From: Paraburkholderia caffeinitolerans
GTDB taxonomy: Bacteria > Pseudomonadota > Gammaproteobacteria > Burkholderiales > Burkholderiaceae
DNA length: 64,000 nucleotides
Direction of reading: 5' to 3'
Assembly: GCF_902859945.1 (NCBI RefSeq)
Contig: NZ_CADIKL010000019.1
Span: 1 to 64,000 of the forward strand
Under the pieces are notes generated by a model. The model searched no databases and had not been told where the DNA came from. It was given only the letters and a program-made list of their open reading frames with translations. Shown in pieces: positions 41,242 through 49,878 of this stretch (position 1 is its first letter; the number at the start of each line of letters is the position of its first letter). A program made the position numbers and the translations under genes.

Positions 41242-43005
41242 ATGAGCAACAAGCGAAAGACCCCCCAAGAACTGCGCAGCCACCGCTGGTATGGCGCGAA
41301 CGACCTGCGTTCGTTCGGCCATCGCTCGCGCACGGCGCAGATGGGGTACAGCCGCGAGGAGTATGCGGGCAAGCCGGTCATCGCGATCCTCAACACGTGG
41401 AGCGAGATGAACCCTTGCCATACGCACTTCAAGCAGCGCGTGGAGGAGGTCAAGCGCGGCATCTGGCAAGCAGGCGGTTTCCCCATCGAGCTACCGGTGC
41501 AGACGCTCTCCGAGCCGTTCCAGAAGCCCACCACGATGCTTTATCGCAACTTCCTCGCGATGGAGGCCGAGGAAACGCTGCGCTCGTATCCCGCCGATGG
41601 CGTGGTGCTGATGGGCGGCTGCGACAAGACCACGCCCGCGCTGCTGATGGGCGCGATCTCGATGAACCTGCCGACGATCTTCCTGCCCGCCGGCCCGATG
41701 CTCAACGGCAACTGGAACGGCGTGACGCTCGGCTCGGGTTCGGACACGTGGAAGTACTGGGCCGACCTGCGCGCGGGCAACATCACCGAGGACGACTGGA
41801 AGGGCGTGGAAGGCGGCATCGCGCGCTCGCCGGGCCACTGCATGACGATGGGCACGGCCTCCACCATGACGAGCGCCGCCGAGGCGCTCGGCTTCACGCT
41901 GCCGGGCTTCGCTTCGACGCCCGCGCCCGATTCGCGCCACGCGCAGCTGGCGGCGAAGACGGGCATGCGCATTGTCGAGATGGTGTGGGAAGACTTGAAG
42001 CCCTCGGACATCGTCACGCGCCAGGCGGTCGACAACGCGGTGACCACCTGCCTCGCGCTCTCGGGCTCGACCAACGCGATCGTCCATATGATTGCGCTGG
42101 CGCGCCGCGCGGGCGTCGAGCTCACGCTCGCGCAGTACGACGAGGTCGCGCGCCGCACGCCGGTGCTCGCGAACATCCGCCCGACCGGCAAGTACCTCAT
42201 GGAGGACTTCTATTACGCGGGCGGCTTGCGCGCGATGCTCAAGGAACTCGGCGACCTGATCGACGGTACGCAGATGACCGTGAACGGCAAGACGCTCGGC
42301 GAGAACATCGCCGATGCGCAAATCCATAACGAAGCGGTGATCTATCGCCGCGCGAAGCCGCTGATGCCGCACACGGGCCTCGCCGTTTTGCGCGGCAATC
42401 TCGCGCCCGACGGCGCGGTGATCAAGCCGGGCGCGGCCGAACAGCGCCTGCATGTGCATACGGGCAAGGCCATCGTGTTCAAGGATTACAACGACATGGC
42501 CGCGCGCATCGATAGCGAAGCACTCGATTGCGACGAGAACAGCGTGATCGTGCTCCAGAACGCGGGGCCGGTGGGCGCGCCGGGGATGCCCGAATGGGGA
42601 CAACTGCCGATTCCGCAGAAGATCCTCAAGAAGGGCGTGCGCGACATGCTGCGCATTTCAGACGCGCGCATGAGCGGCACGAGCTACGGCGCCTGCGTGC
42701 TGCATGTGGCGCCGGAATCGTTCATCGGCGGGCCGCTCGCGCTCGTGCAGGACGGCGACCTGATCGAGCTGAACGTGCCCGAGCGACGCCTCAACGTGCT
42801 GATCTCCGACGAGGAATGGGCGCGCCGCAAAGCGGTATGGGTCGCGCCCGCGCCGCGCTTCACACGTGGCTATGGCGCGATGTACCAGATGCACGTGATG
42901 CAGGCGGACAAGGGGTGTGAATTCGATTTCCTGCAGCGTGACGGCGTGGCCGGCTCGTCCAGCGGCGGTGGTGGGGGTGGCGGCGGCGAGCCCGAAATCC
43001 ACTAA
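41242..43005 (+). CDS. IlvD/EDD-family sugar-acid dehydratase (arabinonate/xylonate type)
   Basis: Iron-sulfur dehydratase of 587 residues. The family cysteines are in WSEMNPCHTHFKQRVEEVKR, LMGGCDKTTPALLMGAISMN and RSPGHCMTMGTASTM. KNVWYGANDL-like opening (RSHRWYGANDLRSFGHRSRT) and the C-terminal ISDARMSGTSYGACVLHVAP are typical of L-arabinonate and D-xylonate dehydratases rather than IlvD. It makes a 2-keto-3-deoxy acid, which the DapA-family lyase could process. The last 16 residues are an odd Ser/Gly run (SSSGGGGGGGGEPEIH) absent from most relatives as I know them. Exact sugar acid undetermined. Confidence 0.87.
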   Translation: MSNKRKTPQELRSHRWYGANDLRSFGHRSRTAQMGYSREEYAGKPVIAILNTWSEMNPCHTHFKQRVEEVKRGIWQAGGFPIELPVQTLSEPFQKPTTMLYRNFLAMEAEETLRSYPADGVVLMGGCDKTTPALLMGAISMNLPTIFLPAGPMLNGNWNGVTLGSGSDTWKYWADLRAGNITEDDWKGVEGGIARSPGHCMTMGTASTMTSAAEALGFTLPGFASTPAPDSRHAQLAAKTGMRIVEMVWEDLKPSDIVTRQAVDNAVTTCLALSGSTNAIVHMIALARRAGVELTLAQYDEVARRTPVLANIRPTGKYLMEDFYYAGGLRAMLKELGDLIDGTQMTVNGKTLGENIADAQIHNEAVIYRRAKPLMPHTGLAVLRGNLAPDGAVIKPGAAEQRLHVHTGKAIVFKDYNDMAARIDSEALDCDENSVIVLQNAGPVGAPGMPEWGQLPIPQKILKKGVRDMLRISDARMSGTSYGACVLHVAPESFIGGPLALVQDGDLIELNVPERRLNVLISDEEWARRKAVWVAPAPRFTRGYGAMYQMHVMQADKGCEFDFLQRDGVAGSSSGGGGGGGGEPEIH

Positions 43006-43185
43006 GGGATTGGCGGCGGGTACGGAGCGCATAGTAGTCAGCCCGAGATGTTTTCGGGGGCATGCAAATTAGTGCGCCAGGTGCGCCGCGCGCGGCTGCG
43101 CTATCATGCAGTCCGTTTTTCAATATAAATCCGGCCGAATGCGCGGGGATGCCTCGCGTGCCTCGCCACGCACCCGACCTCTTCA

Positions 43186-43980
43186 ATGCTCGACTTTCAT
43201 TTCTCCGGGGGCGTCCTGCTCCCGCACATGCAGGCGCTCGACGTGCTCGAACTCTGCGGCATTGCCATTGCGCTCGTGCTCGGCGGCATGGTGAAAGGGG
43301 TGACCGGCATTGGTGTGCCGCTCGTCGCCATGCCGATCCTCACGCATTTCCTGCCCGTGAAGCAGGCCGTGCTGCTGCTCTCGATGCCGATCATCCTCGG
43401 CAATATCCCGCAGGCGCTCGAAGGCGGGGAGCTGTGGAAGACCGTCAAGCATATTGCCGCGCCGCTGCTTGGCACCGTGATCGGCAATATCGTTGGCGTG
43501 GCTGTGCTGATCCGGCTCGAACCGCACCACGCGCTGGCCGCTTCTGGCGTCACGCTGATCGTGGCTGCTGCACTCATGATTGCTTCGCCGCGGCTCAAGC
43601 TCTCGTCTTCGATCGTCAAGCCGGTGGGCTTCGCGCTTGGGTTCGGCGCGGCGCTCATGGAGAGCATTGCATCGGTGCCCGGGCCGCTGCTCGCGATGTA
43701 CCTGATCGCCACGGGCGCGACGGGCCGCGTGTTCACCAAGCAGATCGCGATCATTCTCGTAGTTTCGGTGCTCACGCTGGTCACCACCTTCAGCGGCGGC
43801 GCGCACGCCAGCGGCGCCGACCTCGCGATCTCCGCCGCGGCGAGCCTGCCTTCCATCGCCGGCATGTTCCTGATCCGGCCGTTGCGCGACAAGCTGCATC
43901 CGCTGGCGTTCCGGATCATCGTGCTCGTGTGCGTGCTCGCTGCAGCGGTTCAGATGATCATCAAATCCGGCGTGATTTGA
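43186..43980 (+). CDS. TauE/SafE-family membrane carrier
   Basis: Inner-membrane protein of 264 residues with about eight hydrophobic segments and two repeated halves. GGMVKGVTGIGVPLVAMPIL is the family start and ESIASVPGPLLAMYLIATGA the matching motif of the second half. Members move sulfonates or organic anions. It lies 180 bases after the dehydratase on the same strand and converges on udh. ATG 43186 has no strong ribosome site. Cargo unknown; it could export an acid or belong to another pathway. Confidence 0.8.
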   Translation: MLDFHFSGGVLLPHMQALDVLELCGIAIALVLGGMVKGVTGIGVPLVAMPILTHFLPVKQAVLLLSMPIILGNIPQALEGGELWKTVKHIAAPLLGTVIGNIVGVAVLIRLEPHHALAASGVTLIVAAALMIASPRLKLSSSIVKPVGFALGFGAALMESIASVPGPLLAMYLIATGATGRVFTKQIAIILVVSVLTLVTTFSGGAHASGADLAISAAASLPSIAGMFLIRPLRDKLHPLAFRIIVLVCVLAAAVQMIIKSGVI

Positions 43981-43998
43981 GGCGACCCGCGTAGGGCG

Positions 43999-44823
43999 TC
44001 ACGCCTGCTTGCCGCGCTTTTCCACTGGCGTGAAATCGAAGCTCGCGAAACTGCCGCCCTGATAACGCTGTGCAACGGCATCGAGCGGATTTTCTTTGGC
44101 GAGAATTTCGGCGGCGTAATCTTCGGCGTTTTGCTTCGGCTGGTAGCCCAGGCGCGTGGCGTCGTCGTGTTCGCCGCTTTGCACCCAGTAGCTGCGCGTG
44201 TTGTTCGACACGCCCCACACGACCGCAAAGCCGATCGACTCCACATTGATCACGCGATCGACGAGATGGAACAGGTCGTCGTGGCCGAACCACGTGCTCA
44301 AATGGCGAAACTCGGTGGGCTTCGGCAGGCAACTGCCGATGCGTACGTTCACGGTCTCGATGCCGTGCTTGTCCCAGTAGAGCCGCGCGAGCGATTCGCC
44401 CCACGCCTTGCTTAGCCCATAAAAACCGTCGGGGCGAAATGCGCAGTCGAGCGTGAGCTTGTCTTCCACCGGATACATGCCGATCGCGTGATTCGAGCTC
44501 GCGAACAGGATGCGCTTCGTGCCATGGCGGCGCGCGCCTTCGTAGACTTCGACAAGCCCGCGCAGGTTGTTTTCGATGATCTCGGGCAGGGGACGCTCGA
44601 CGCTCGTGCCGGCCATGTGGATCAGCACGTCGACGCCTTCGAGCAGGCGGTCGACCACTGCGGGATCGCGCAGATCGCCGTGCATGACATCTTCGCCGGA
44701 AACGAGCGGTTCCAGCGGCTTCGAGCCGGCCGCCGAACGCAGGTTCACGCCGCGTTCGAGCAGGCCACGGCGCAGGACGGTGCCGAGCTGGCCGGCCGCG
44801 CCGGACAATGCAACTTTCTTCAC
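43999..44823 (-). CDS. udh: Uronate dehydrogenase
   Basis: NAD-dependent short-chain/extended dehydrogenase of 274 residues that oxidises D-galacturonate or D-glucuronate to the aldarolactone. It follows Agrobacterium Udh closely: VALSGAAGQLGTVLRRGLLE (NAD site), GTSVERPLPEIIENNLRGLV, RILFASSNHAIGMYPVEDKL with Ser, DGFYGLSKAWGESLARLYWD with the YxxxK pair, RIGSCLPKP and LSTWFGHDDL. It is downstream of exuT on the same strand, so uptake and first oxidation step are paired. This marks the neighbourhood as uronate catabolism. Confidence 0.92.
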   Translation of the reverse strand: MKKVALSGAAGQLGTVLRRGLLERGVNLRSAAGSKPLEPLVSGEDVMHGDLRDPAVVDRLLEGVDVLIHMAGTSVERPLPEIIENNLRGLVEVYEGARRHGTKRILFASSNHAIGMYPVEDKLTLDCAFRPDGFYGLSKAWGESLARLYWDKHGIETVNVRIGSCLPKPTEFRHLSTWFGHDDLFHLVDRVINVESIGFAVVWGVSNNTRSYWVQSGEHDDATRLGYQPKQNAEDYAAEILAKENPLDAVAQRYQGGSFASFDFTPVEKRGKQA

Positions 44824-44854
44824 AGTGGGGTTACCTCACATAAAAATGCCGAAA

Positions 44855-44885
44855 GCCGGCGCCCGAGCGTGCATCGGGCGCCGGC
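44855..44885 (-). terminator. Strong hairpin between exuT and udh
   Basis: GCCGGCGCCCGA (44855-44866) and TCGGGCGCCGGC (44874-44885) form a perfect 12-bp stem. On the minus strand CTTTCGGCATTTTTA follows, so it could end some transcripts after exuT or stabilise the 3' end of a processed message while udh is still read. Confidence 0.6.
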
Positions 44886-44896
44886 CGATGAAACGG

Positions 44897-46216
44897 TCAG
44901 GCTTTCGCCGGGTGCGAGGGACGCAGCGCGGGATCAACCGCGGGGTCGCGTTCGTTGTCCTTGCGCTGGTTCGAAATCAGCCGCCAGGCCACCACCGCGC
45001 CGATCACATCGAACAGCATGAGGCAGACGAACAAGGGGTTATAGCCGATCGTGCTCGCCATTGCGCCGACGATGAGCGAGAACACCGTCGCGCCGAGGTA
45101 GCCGAACATGCCCGAGAGGCCCGTGGCCGTGGCCACTTCGTGCTGGCCGAAGACGTCCGAGGCGAGCGTGAACAGTGCGCCCGAAATGGTCTGGTGCGCG
45201 AAGGTGCCGACGCAGAAGAGCGCGATGGCGGCGTACGGACTCGCGACGAGTCCCACGCAGGCCGGGCCGATCATCAGCACCGCGCCAGTGGTGATGACGA
45301 GCTTGCGCGACGTGATGAGCGAGCAGCCGAACCAGCGGATGAAGAGCGGCGCGAGATAGCCGCCGACGAGGCAGCCGAGGTCGGCGGCGAGAAACGGCAT
45401 CCACGCGAACAGCGCGATTTCCTTCAGGTTCATGTGGCGCACGGTGAACATGTACAGCGGAATCCACGCGCCAAAGGTTTGCCATGCCGGCTCCGCGAGC
45501 ATGCGCGGGATACCGATGCCCCAGAAGCGGCGCTGCTTGAGCACTTCCTTCCACGACGGGCGCTTGCCCGCGGTGCTCTGTTGCGCGACGTCCTGGCCCG
45601 CGCGGATGTACTCGGCCTCGTCCTGCGAGAGCCGCGGATGTTCGGCCGGCGAGCGGAACAACACGAGCCACAGCGCGACCCAGATCAGCGCGGCGCCGCC
45701 GGTCACCACGAAGGCAAATTGCCAGTTGTACTTAAGAATGCACCAGACCACGAGCGGAGGAGCGATCATCGCGCCGATCGACGTGCCGGTGTTGAGCCAG
45801 CCCGTGGCGACCGAACGCTCTTTGGCCGGAAACCACTGGCTGATGGCCTTCATGCCGGCCGGGAAGATGGCGGCTTCGCTCACGCCGAGCAGGCCGCGGA
45901 AGAAGGCCAGCGCGGGCCAACTGGAGGCGAGGCCGTGGAGCATGTTGGCGATGGCCCAGGCGAAGGCGAAGATCGCAAAGCCGATCTTGACGCCCACGGA
46001 GTCGAGCACGAAGCCGGCGATAGGCTGCGAGAGGGCATAACAGGCCTGGAACGCAGTGACCACGTACGCATACTGCTGCGTGGACATGTGGAGCGTTTCG
46101 GTGAGCGTCGGCGCCGCCACGGACAGCGAACTGCGTGCGAGATAGTTGAAAACGGTGCCGATCATGATGAGGCCGATGATCCACCACCGCAGCCCCTTGA
46201 TAGTCTTGCGTTGCAC
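44897..46216 (-). CDS. exuT: Hexuronate transporter, ExuT type (MFS)
   Basis: Anion:cation symporter-family MFS protein of 439 residues, matching E. coli ExuT through its length: IKGLRWWIIGLIMIGTVFNY, STQQYAYVVTAFQACYALSQ, AIFPAGMKAISQWFPAKERS, GTSIGAMIAPPLVVWCILKY, RMLAEPAWQTFGAWIPLYMF and SGALFTLASDVFGQHEVATA. It imports D-galacturonate and D-glucuronate. AGGAGACGAGC precedes the ATG. udh follows after 73 bases. The promoter carries a GntR-type palindrome. Confidence 0.92.
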   Translation of the reverse strand: MQRKTIKGLRWWIIGLIMIGTVFNYLARSSLSVAAPTLTETLHMSTQQYAYVVTAFQACYALSQPIAGFVLDSVGVKIGFAIFAFAWAIANMLHGLASSWPALAFFRGLLGVSEAAIFPAGMKAISQWFPAKERSVATGWLNTGTSIGAMIAPPLVVWCILKYNWQFAFVVTGGAALIWVALWLVLFRSPAEHPRLSQDEAEYIRAGQDVAQQSTAGKRPSWKEVLKQRRFWGIGIPRMLAEPAWQTFGAWIPLYMFTVRHMNLKEIALFAWMPFLAADLGCLVGGYLAPLFIRWFGCSLITSRKLVITTGAVLMIGPACVGLVASPYAAIALFCVGTFAHQTISGALFTLASDVFGQHEVATATGLSGMFGYLGATVFSLIVGAMASTIGYNPLFVCLMLFDVIGAVVAWRLISNQRKDNERDPAVDPALRPSHPAKA

Positions 46217-46266
46217 TGCTCGTCTCCTGTTGTGCCGGGGTGACCGGGGTCCTCATGTAAGACAGC

Positions 46267-46297
46267 ATTCTATTTGCGGCAAAGTTGTAAAGCAACT
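46267..46297 (-). promoter_or_regulatory. exuT promoter with candidate GntR operator 3
   Basis: The dyad AGTTGTAAAGCAACT (46283-46297) fits AGTTG-N5-CAACT. On the minus strand TTGCTT (46290-46295) and TAGAAT (46267-46272) stand 17 bases apart, a good sigma-70 pair about 55 bases before exuT. The -35 hexamer lies inside the operator, as expected for repression. Confidence 0.65.
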
Positions 46298-46413
46298 TAT
46301 GTCTCGATGGGGATTTCCCTGGGCGTGCCACGGCGTCCAAGGGCGTACATCGGATTGAGCTGTCGGACGAATGGCCCGCGTATGAGGTACGGCGGACGAG
46401 TTGACAATTGATT

Positions 46414-46428
46414 GGTTGTATTACAACA
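46414..46428. promoter_or_regulatory. Candidate GntR operator 4 (RraA-like gene)
   Basis: GGTTGTATTACAACA contains TTGTATTACAA, an exact TNGTNNNACNA match. A TTGACA hexamer lies just upstream (46401-46406), so the site falls in the promoter spacer/-10 region. It is 66 bases before the RraA-like start. Confidence 0.6.
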
Positions 46429-46493
46429 ATGCTGACGTGGCGTCCGGCTGTGCCTGAGCGGCCCGCCTACCTCCAAAAAATGGACGAGACACG

Positions 46494-47228
46494 ATGAATT
46501 CACCTGTCATTGCCATCAGCGAACACGCCCTCGAACAACTGCGCCACGTTTCCACCGCGACGCTGACCACCCAGCTCTTCAAGCACGGATTGCGCAACGT
46601 CTTCTTGCAAGGCGTGAAGCCGCTTGTCGCTCCAGTGCCCGGCGCGCCCAATCTCGTCGGCCCGGCCTTCACGATGCGCAACATCCCGGCGCGCGAGGAC
46701 CTCGATCAGCTAAGCGCGTTCCAGAACCCCGAGCATCCGCAGCGCAAGGGCGTCGAGACCGTGCCGGCCGGCGCCGTGCTCGTGCAGGATTGCCGTGGCG
46801 TGACTGATGCCGCGTCGATGGGCTCGATTCTCGCCACGCGCATGCGAGTGCGCGGCGTGGCCGGCATGGTGTCGGACGGTCCGGTGCGCGATAGCGCGAC
46901 GATTGCCGCGCTCGGCCTGCCGGTTTTTTGCGCGGGCGCTTCGGCGCCGCTCAATTTGTGCCGGCATCACACGGTCGATCTGAATGTGCCCATCGGCTGC
47001 GGCGGCGTGGCCGTGTATCCGGGGGACATCATCGTCGGCGACACCGACGGCGTGGTGGTGATCCCGCGCCATCTCGCGGAGGCGGTGGCGGAGGCCGCGT
47101 GGGAACAGGAGTCGCTCGAGTGTTTCATTACCGAGCGCATCGAGGCGGGCGCGGCGCTGCCCGGCACCTATCCGCCGAACGAGGCGACGCTGGCCGCCTA
47201 CGCGGAGTGGAAGCAAACACGGCGGTAA
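46494..47228 (+). CDS. RraA-like family protein (HMG/CHA-aldolase fold)
   Basis: Protein of 244 residues, longer than true RraA (about 160). LVGPAFTMRNIPAREDLDQL, AGAVLVQDCRGVTDAASMGS, ATRMRVRGVAGMVSDGPVRD and VYPGDIIVGDTDGVVVIPRH are the fold's signature segments; the RGV...DGxxRD and Asp residues bind the divalent metal in related aldolases. Long RraA-like proteins beside sugar-acid genes are more likely metal-dependent aldolases, decarboxylases or hydratases than RNase E regulators. It is divergent from exuT and has its own operator. The specific reaction is unknown. Confidence 0.78.
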   Translation: MNSPVIAISEHALEQLRHVSTATLTTQLFKHGLRNVFLQGVKPLVAPVPGAPNLVGPAFTMRNIPAREDLDQLSAFQNPEHPQRKGVETVPAGAVLVQDCRGVTDAASMGSILATRMRVRGVAGMVSDGPVRDSATIAALGLPVFCAGASAPLNLCRHHTVDLNVPIGCGGVAVYPGDIIVGDTDGVVVIPRHLAEAVAEAAWEQESLECFITERIEAGAALPGTYPPNEATLAAYAEWKQTRR

Positions 47229-47313
47229 GCGCGGCGCTGAGCGCGCCGTTGCTCGGCAGTCGCGGCGTGCAGAACCATGCCGCGCCGAAATTTTTCTCTT
47301 TTTCCGATACGAA

Positions 47314-48246
47314 ATGGCGAAGTTTCAGGATCAGGACATCATCGAAATCGTGCGCGGCGGCTCGTGTTTGCGGGTTGCGCCGCAAGCTGGCGGGCGGCTG
47401 CTCTCGTGGCATCTGCACGGCGCGCCGGTCATCCACTGGCCCGATGCGGCCGACTGGAGCCAGCCCGCACTGGTGCGTGGCGGCAATCCGCTGTTGTTTC
47501 CTTTCATCGCCCGCCATCGCGTGGACGGGCGCATCGGGCTATGGCGCGACGCGCAGGGCGTGGTGCGCGAAGTGCCGATGCATGGCTTCGCGCGCGATTT
47601 GCCGTTCACGGCGCAGGTGGATGCGCAAGGCCATGGCGTGCACATGACCTTGACCGACAGCGCGGCCACGCGCACGGGCTTTCCGTTCAGTTTCCGCTTC
47701 GAAGCCGTTTATCGGCTGTTGGACGAAACAACGCTCGACGTCGAGTTGATCACGACGAACACGGCCACGGCGGACACAACAGCCATGCGCGACGGCAGCA
47801 TGCCGTACTACGCCGGCCATCACTTCTATTTCTCGCTGCCGCACGCGCAGCGCAGCGCAGCGACGCTGGCGCTGCCGCGCAACGTGTACCGGCATCAACT
47901 CGCGGACGGCACCACGACAACGCCCGAAGCGGGTGCCGAGGTTTACCGCTTCGACGACCCGCGGATCGTCGACCGGTTTCATTGCCTGGAAGGCGCACCG
48001 GCGTGTCCGGTGCGCATCGAAATGCCCACGCTGCGGCGCGCGATCGAAATCGATTTGCGCCGTCCCGGCTCGGTGTCCTGGTACGCCGTGACGTCGTGGA
48101 CGCTCGCGCCCGATTCGGACTTCTACTGCGTGGAACCCTGGCTCGGCCTGCCCGATGCGATTCACAGCGGCCTTGGCCTGCGCTGGCTGGCGCCGGGGCA
48201 GACGGAGAAGGCTTCGCTGCGCATCAGCGTGAGCACGCTCGATTGA
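47314..48246 (+). CDS. Aldose 1-epimerase family protein
   Basis: Galactose-mutarotase-fold protein of 310 residues. GSCLRVAPQAGGRLLSWHLH, PLLFPFIARHRVDGRIGLWR (N-terminal active-site strand), PMHGFARDLPF with the catalytic-region His, GHHFYFSLP and DFYCVEPWLGLPDA with the likely catalytic Glu are present. It interconverts anomers of a sugar or uronate, which fits the udh/exuT neighbourhood because Udh is anomer-specific. It is 85 bases after the RraA-like gene; no clear ribosome site is seen before ATG 47314. Confidence 0.82.
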   Translation: MAKFQDQDIIEIVRGGSCLRVAPQAGGRLLSWHLHGAPVIHWPDAADWSQPALVRGGNPLLFPFIARHRVDGRIGLWRDAQGVVREVPMHGFARDLPFTAQVDAQGHGVHMTLTDSAATRTGFPFSFRFEAVYRLLDETTLDVELITTNTATADTTAMRDGSMPYYAGHHFYFSLPHAQRSAATLALPRNVYRHQLADGTTTTPEAGAEVYRFDDPRIVDRFHCLEGAPACPVRIEMPTLRRAIEIDLRRPGSVSWYAVTSWTLAPDSDFYCVEPWLGLPDAIHSGLGLRWLAPGQTEKASLRISVSTLD

Positions 48247-48366
48247 AGGGCGGGCTGGGTAACGTGGGCAGGTTCACGCTCGCGGCAGGGCTGGCGCGCT
48301 CAATGCGTGCGCCGTATGACTTACAATCCGGAACACACCTGACAACTTCGCACGTAGCACTTCACC

Positions 48367-49056
48367 ATGGCTGAGCAGAAAGCGCCGAACATGCCGGCGC
48401 GGATTTACAGCGACATCCTGAGCCGCATTATCGAAGGCGAATACAAGGAAGGGGAGCGGCTGCCGACCGAGCACATGCTTGCGGAACGCTTCGCGACCTC
48501 GCGTCCGACCGTGCGCGAAGCGCTTGCGCAGTTACGCGCGGACGGCATCATCGCCACGCGCCACGGGTCGGGAACGACCGTCATGCGCCGCCCGGACCCG
48601 GACGTGCGCCGCTTTGCGCCGCTCGAAACGTTGTCGGACATCCGGCGCTGCTACGAGTACCGCGTGGTGGTCGAGGCGGGCGCGGCGGCGCTTGCCGCGC
48701 AGAAGGCCGACGATGCCGATATTGCCGCGATTCGCCACGAATGGGACAACCTCCAGACCATCGTCGAAACGTCGGGCATTGGCGCGAAGGACGACTTCGC
48801 GTTTCATATGGCCGTGGCCCGCGCGTCGAAGAATCAATTCTTTATCACTGCGCTCTCGGGCATCCAGGAGCAGATGGTGTTCAGCATGAATCTGTCGCGC
48901 AACCTCTCGCTCGTGAAGTCCATCGAGCGGCAGCGCATCGTGCAGCAGGAGCACCTCGAAGTGCTCGAGGCCATTCAGGCGCACGACACCGAGCGCGCGG
49001 CGCGAGCCATGCGTGATCATCTCGAGAACGCGGTGAGTCGCATGTTCGGCTCTTGA
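48367..49056 (+). CDS. GntR-family regulator, FadR subfamily
   Basis: Regulator of 229 residues. Winged helix: RIYSDILSRIIEGEYKEGER, LPTEHMLAERFATSRPTVRE, ALAQLRADGIIATRHGSGTT. The FCD effector domain has metal-site residues Asp/His in DDFAFHMAVARAS, His in QQEHLEVLEAIQ and His in MRDHLENAV, as in regulators that bind sugar acids. It closes the sugar-acid block; four matching palindromes lie at promoters in that block and I infer it is their repressor. Only a half site (TGACAACTT, about 48339-48347) lies before this gene. Confidence 0.87.
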   Translation: MAEQKAPNMPARIYSDILSRIIEGEYKEGERLPTEHMLAERFATSRPTVREALAQLRADGIIATRHGSGTTVMRRPDPDVRRFAPLETLSDIRRCYEYRVVVEAGAAALAAQKADDADIAAIRHEWDNLQTIVETSGIGAKDDFAFHMAVARASKNQFFITALSGIQEQMVFSMNLSRNLSLVKSIERQRIVQQEHLEVLEAIQAHDTERAARAMRDHLENAVSRMFGS

Positions 49057-49100
49057 TCTGCGCTTGGGCCGTGCTCGGGCCGTGCCAGGCCCATCAATGA

Positions 49101-49136
49101 AAAAAGCGGGATTCGCTTGGGCGAATCCCGCTTTTT
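49101..49136. terminator. Bidirectional terminator between gntR and phaP
   Basis: AAAAAGCGGGATTCGC (49101-49116) and GCGAATCCCGCTTTTT (49121-49136) are exact reverse complements around TTGG. The 16-bp stem with A-run and T-run on its two sides terminates both converging transcripts. Confidence 0.92.
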
Positions 49137-49171
49137 GTTCGACCGTGACGCCCATTCGGGCGCCCGGTCAA

Positions 49172-49189
49172 CAACGCCGAAAGGCGTTG
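49172..49189 (-). other. GAAA-loop hairpin at the phaP 3' end
   Basis: CAACGCC-GAAA-GGCGTTG, a 7-bp perfect stem about 20 bases after the phaP stop (minus strand). No T-run follows it on the minus strand. It may protect the 3' end of the phasin message, with the bidirectional terminator behind it. Confidence 0.5.
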
Positions 49190-49208
49190 CCTTTATTCGT
49201 CTGACTTC

Positions 49209-49769
49209 TTAAGCAGCTTGCTTCGGGCCACGCGTGGCTTGAGCAGCGGCCTTCGATGCAGCCTTGGTGACCGCTTCGAAGTTGCTTTCGGCCATTTCGG
49301 CAGCTTGCTTGGCGGCCTTGTTCACCGAGTCGTAGGCGCCTTGAGCAGCCGTGATCGCCGACTTGAATGCTGCGACGGCGGTTTCCGAACCGGCCGGTGC
49401 GTTCTTCGCTGCGTTGTCGATCAGCGATTGCACGGCGTGCTGCTGCTGCTCGATCTGGCTTTGCGCGGCTTGCGTGAATTCCGACTGCGCGCTCGAGACG
49501 ATCGCGTAGACGTTACGGCCATAGGCCAGCGCCTTTTCGGCGGCCGGTTGTGCGAAGCCTGCTTGCAGGGCGAAGAAACCTTGCGGGTCCTTGGCCGACA
49601 GCGTGCGCTGAGCGTGTTCCTGGCCTTCGGCGATGGCGGCACGAGCCGTCTCGATGTTCAGTTCGGCGAGCTTGACTGCGCCTTCGAATGCCTTGTTCGT
49701 GAGACCGAAGAGGGCTTCAAGACCGGCTTTCTGGGTGGCGGCGAATTGTTCGGGGGTAGGCAGAGTCAT
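49209..49769 (-). CDS. phaP: Phasin (polyhydroxyalkanoate granule protein)
   Basis: Small helical protein of 186 residues coating PHA storage granules. The Burkholderia/Cupriavidus PhaP pattern is clear: MTLPTPEQFAATQKAGLEAL, FGLTNKAFEGAVKLAELNIE, AQRTLSAKDPQGFFALQAGF and a C-terminal Ala/Lys-rich stretch ATKAASKAAAQATRGPKQAA-like (TKAASKAAAQATRGPKQAA). No cysteine or signal peptide. It stands alone with a strong promoter (TTGACA-16-TATTAT) and a terminator. Confidence 0.93.
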   Translation of the reverse strand: MTLPTPEQFAATQKAGLEALFGLTNKAFEGAVKLAELNIETARAAIAEGQEHAQRTLSAKDPQGFFALQAGFAQPAAEKALAYGRNVYAIVSSAQSEFTQAAQSQIEQQQHAVQSLIDNAAKNAPAGSETAVAAFKSAITAAQGAYDSVNKAAKQAAEMAESNFEAVTKAASKAAAQATRGPKQAA

Positions 49770-49878
49770 GTCGTCGTTCCTGAGGGTGGACCGTTACGCG
49801 TCGGTTCCGTTACGAAAAAAAGAAAACTTTCTGTCGATCACCGGTTCGCGTATTGGTGCGATGCAGCAATCAGGTTCC

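Noticed and set aside
48339..48347. TGACAACTT before the gntR gene as a full operator
   Set aside because: Only the right half matches; the left half has no AGTTG at the proper distance.
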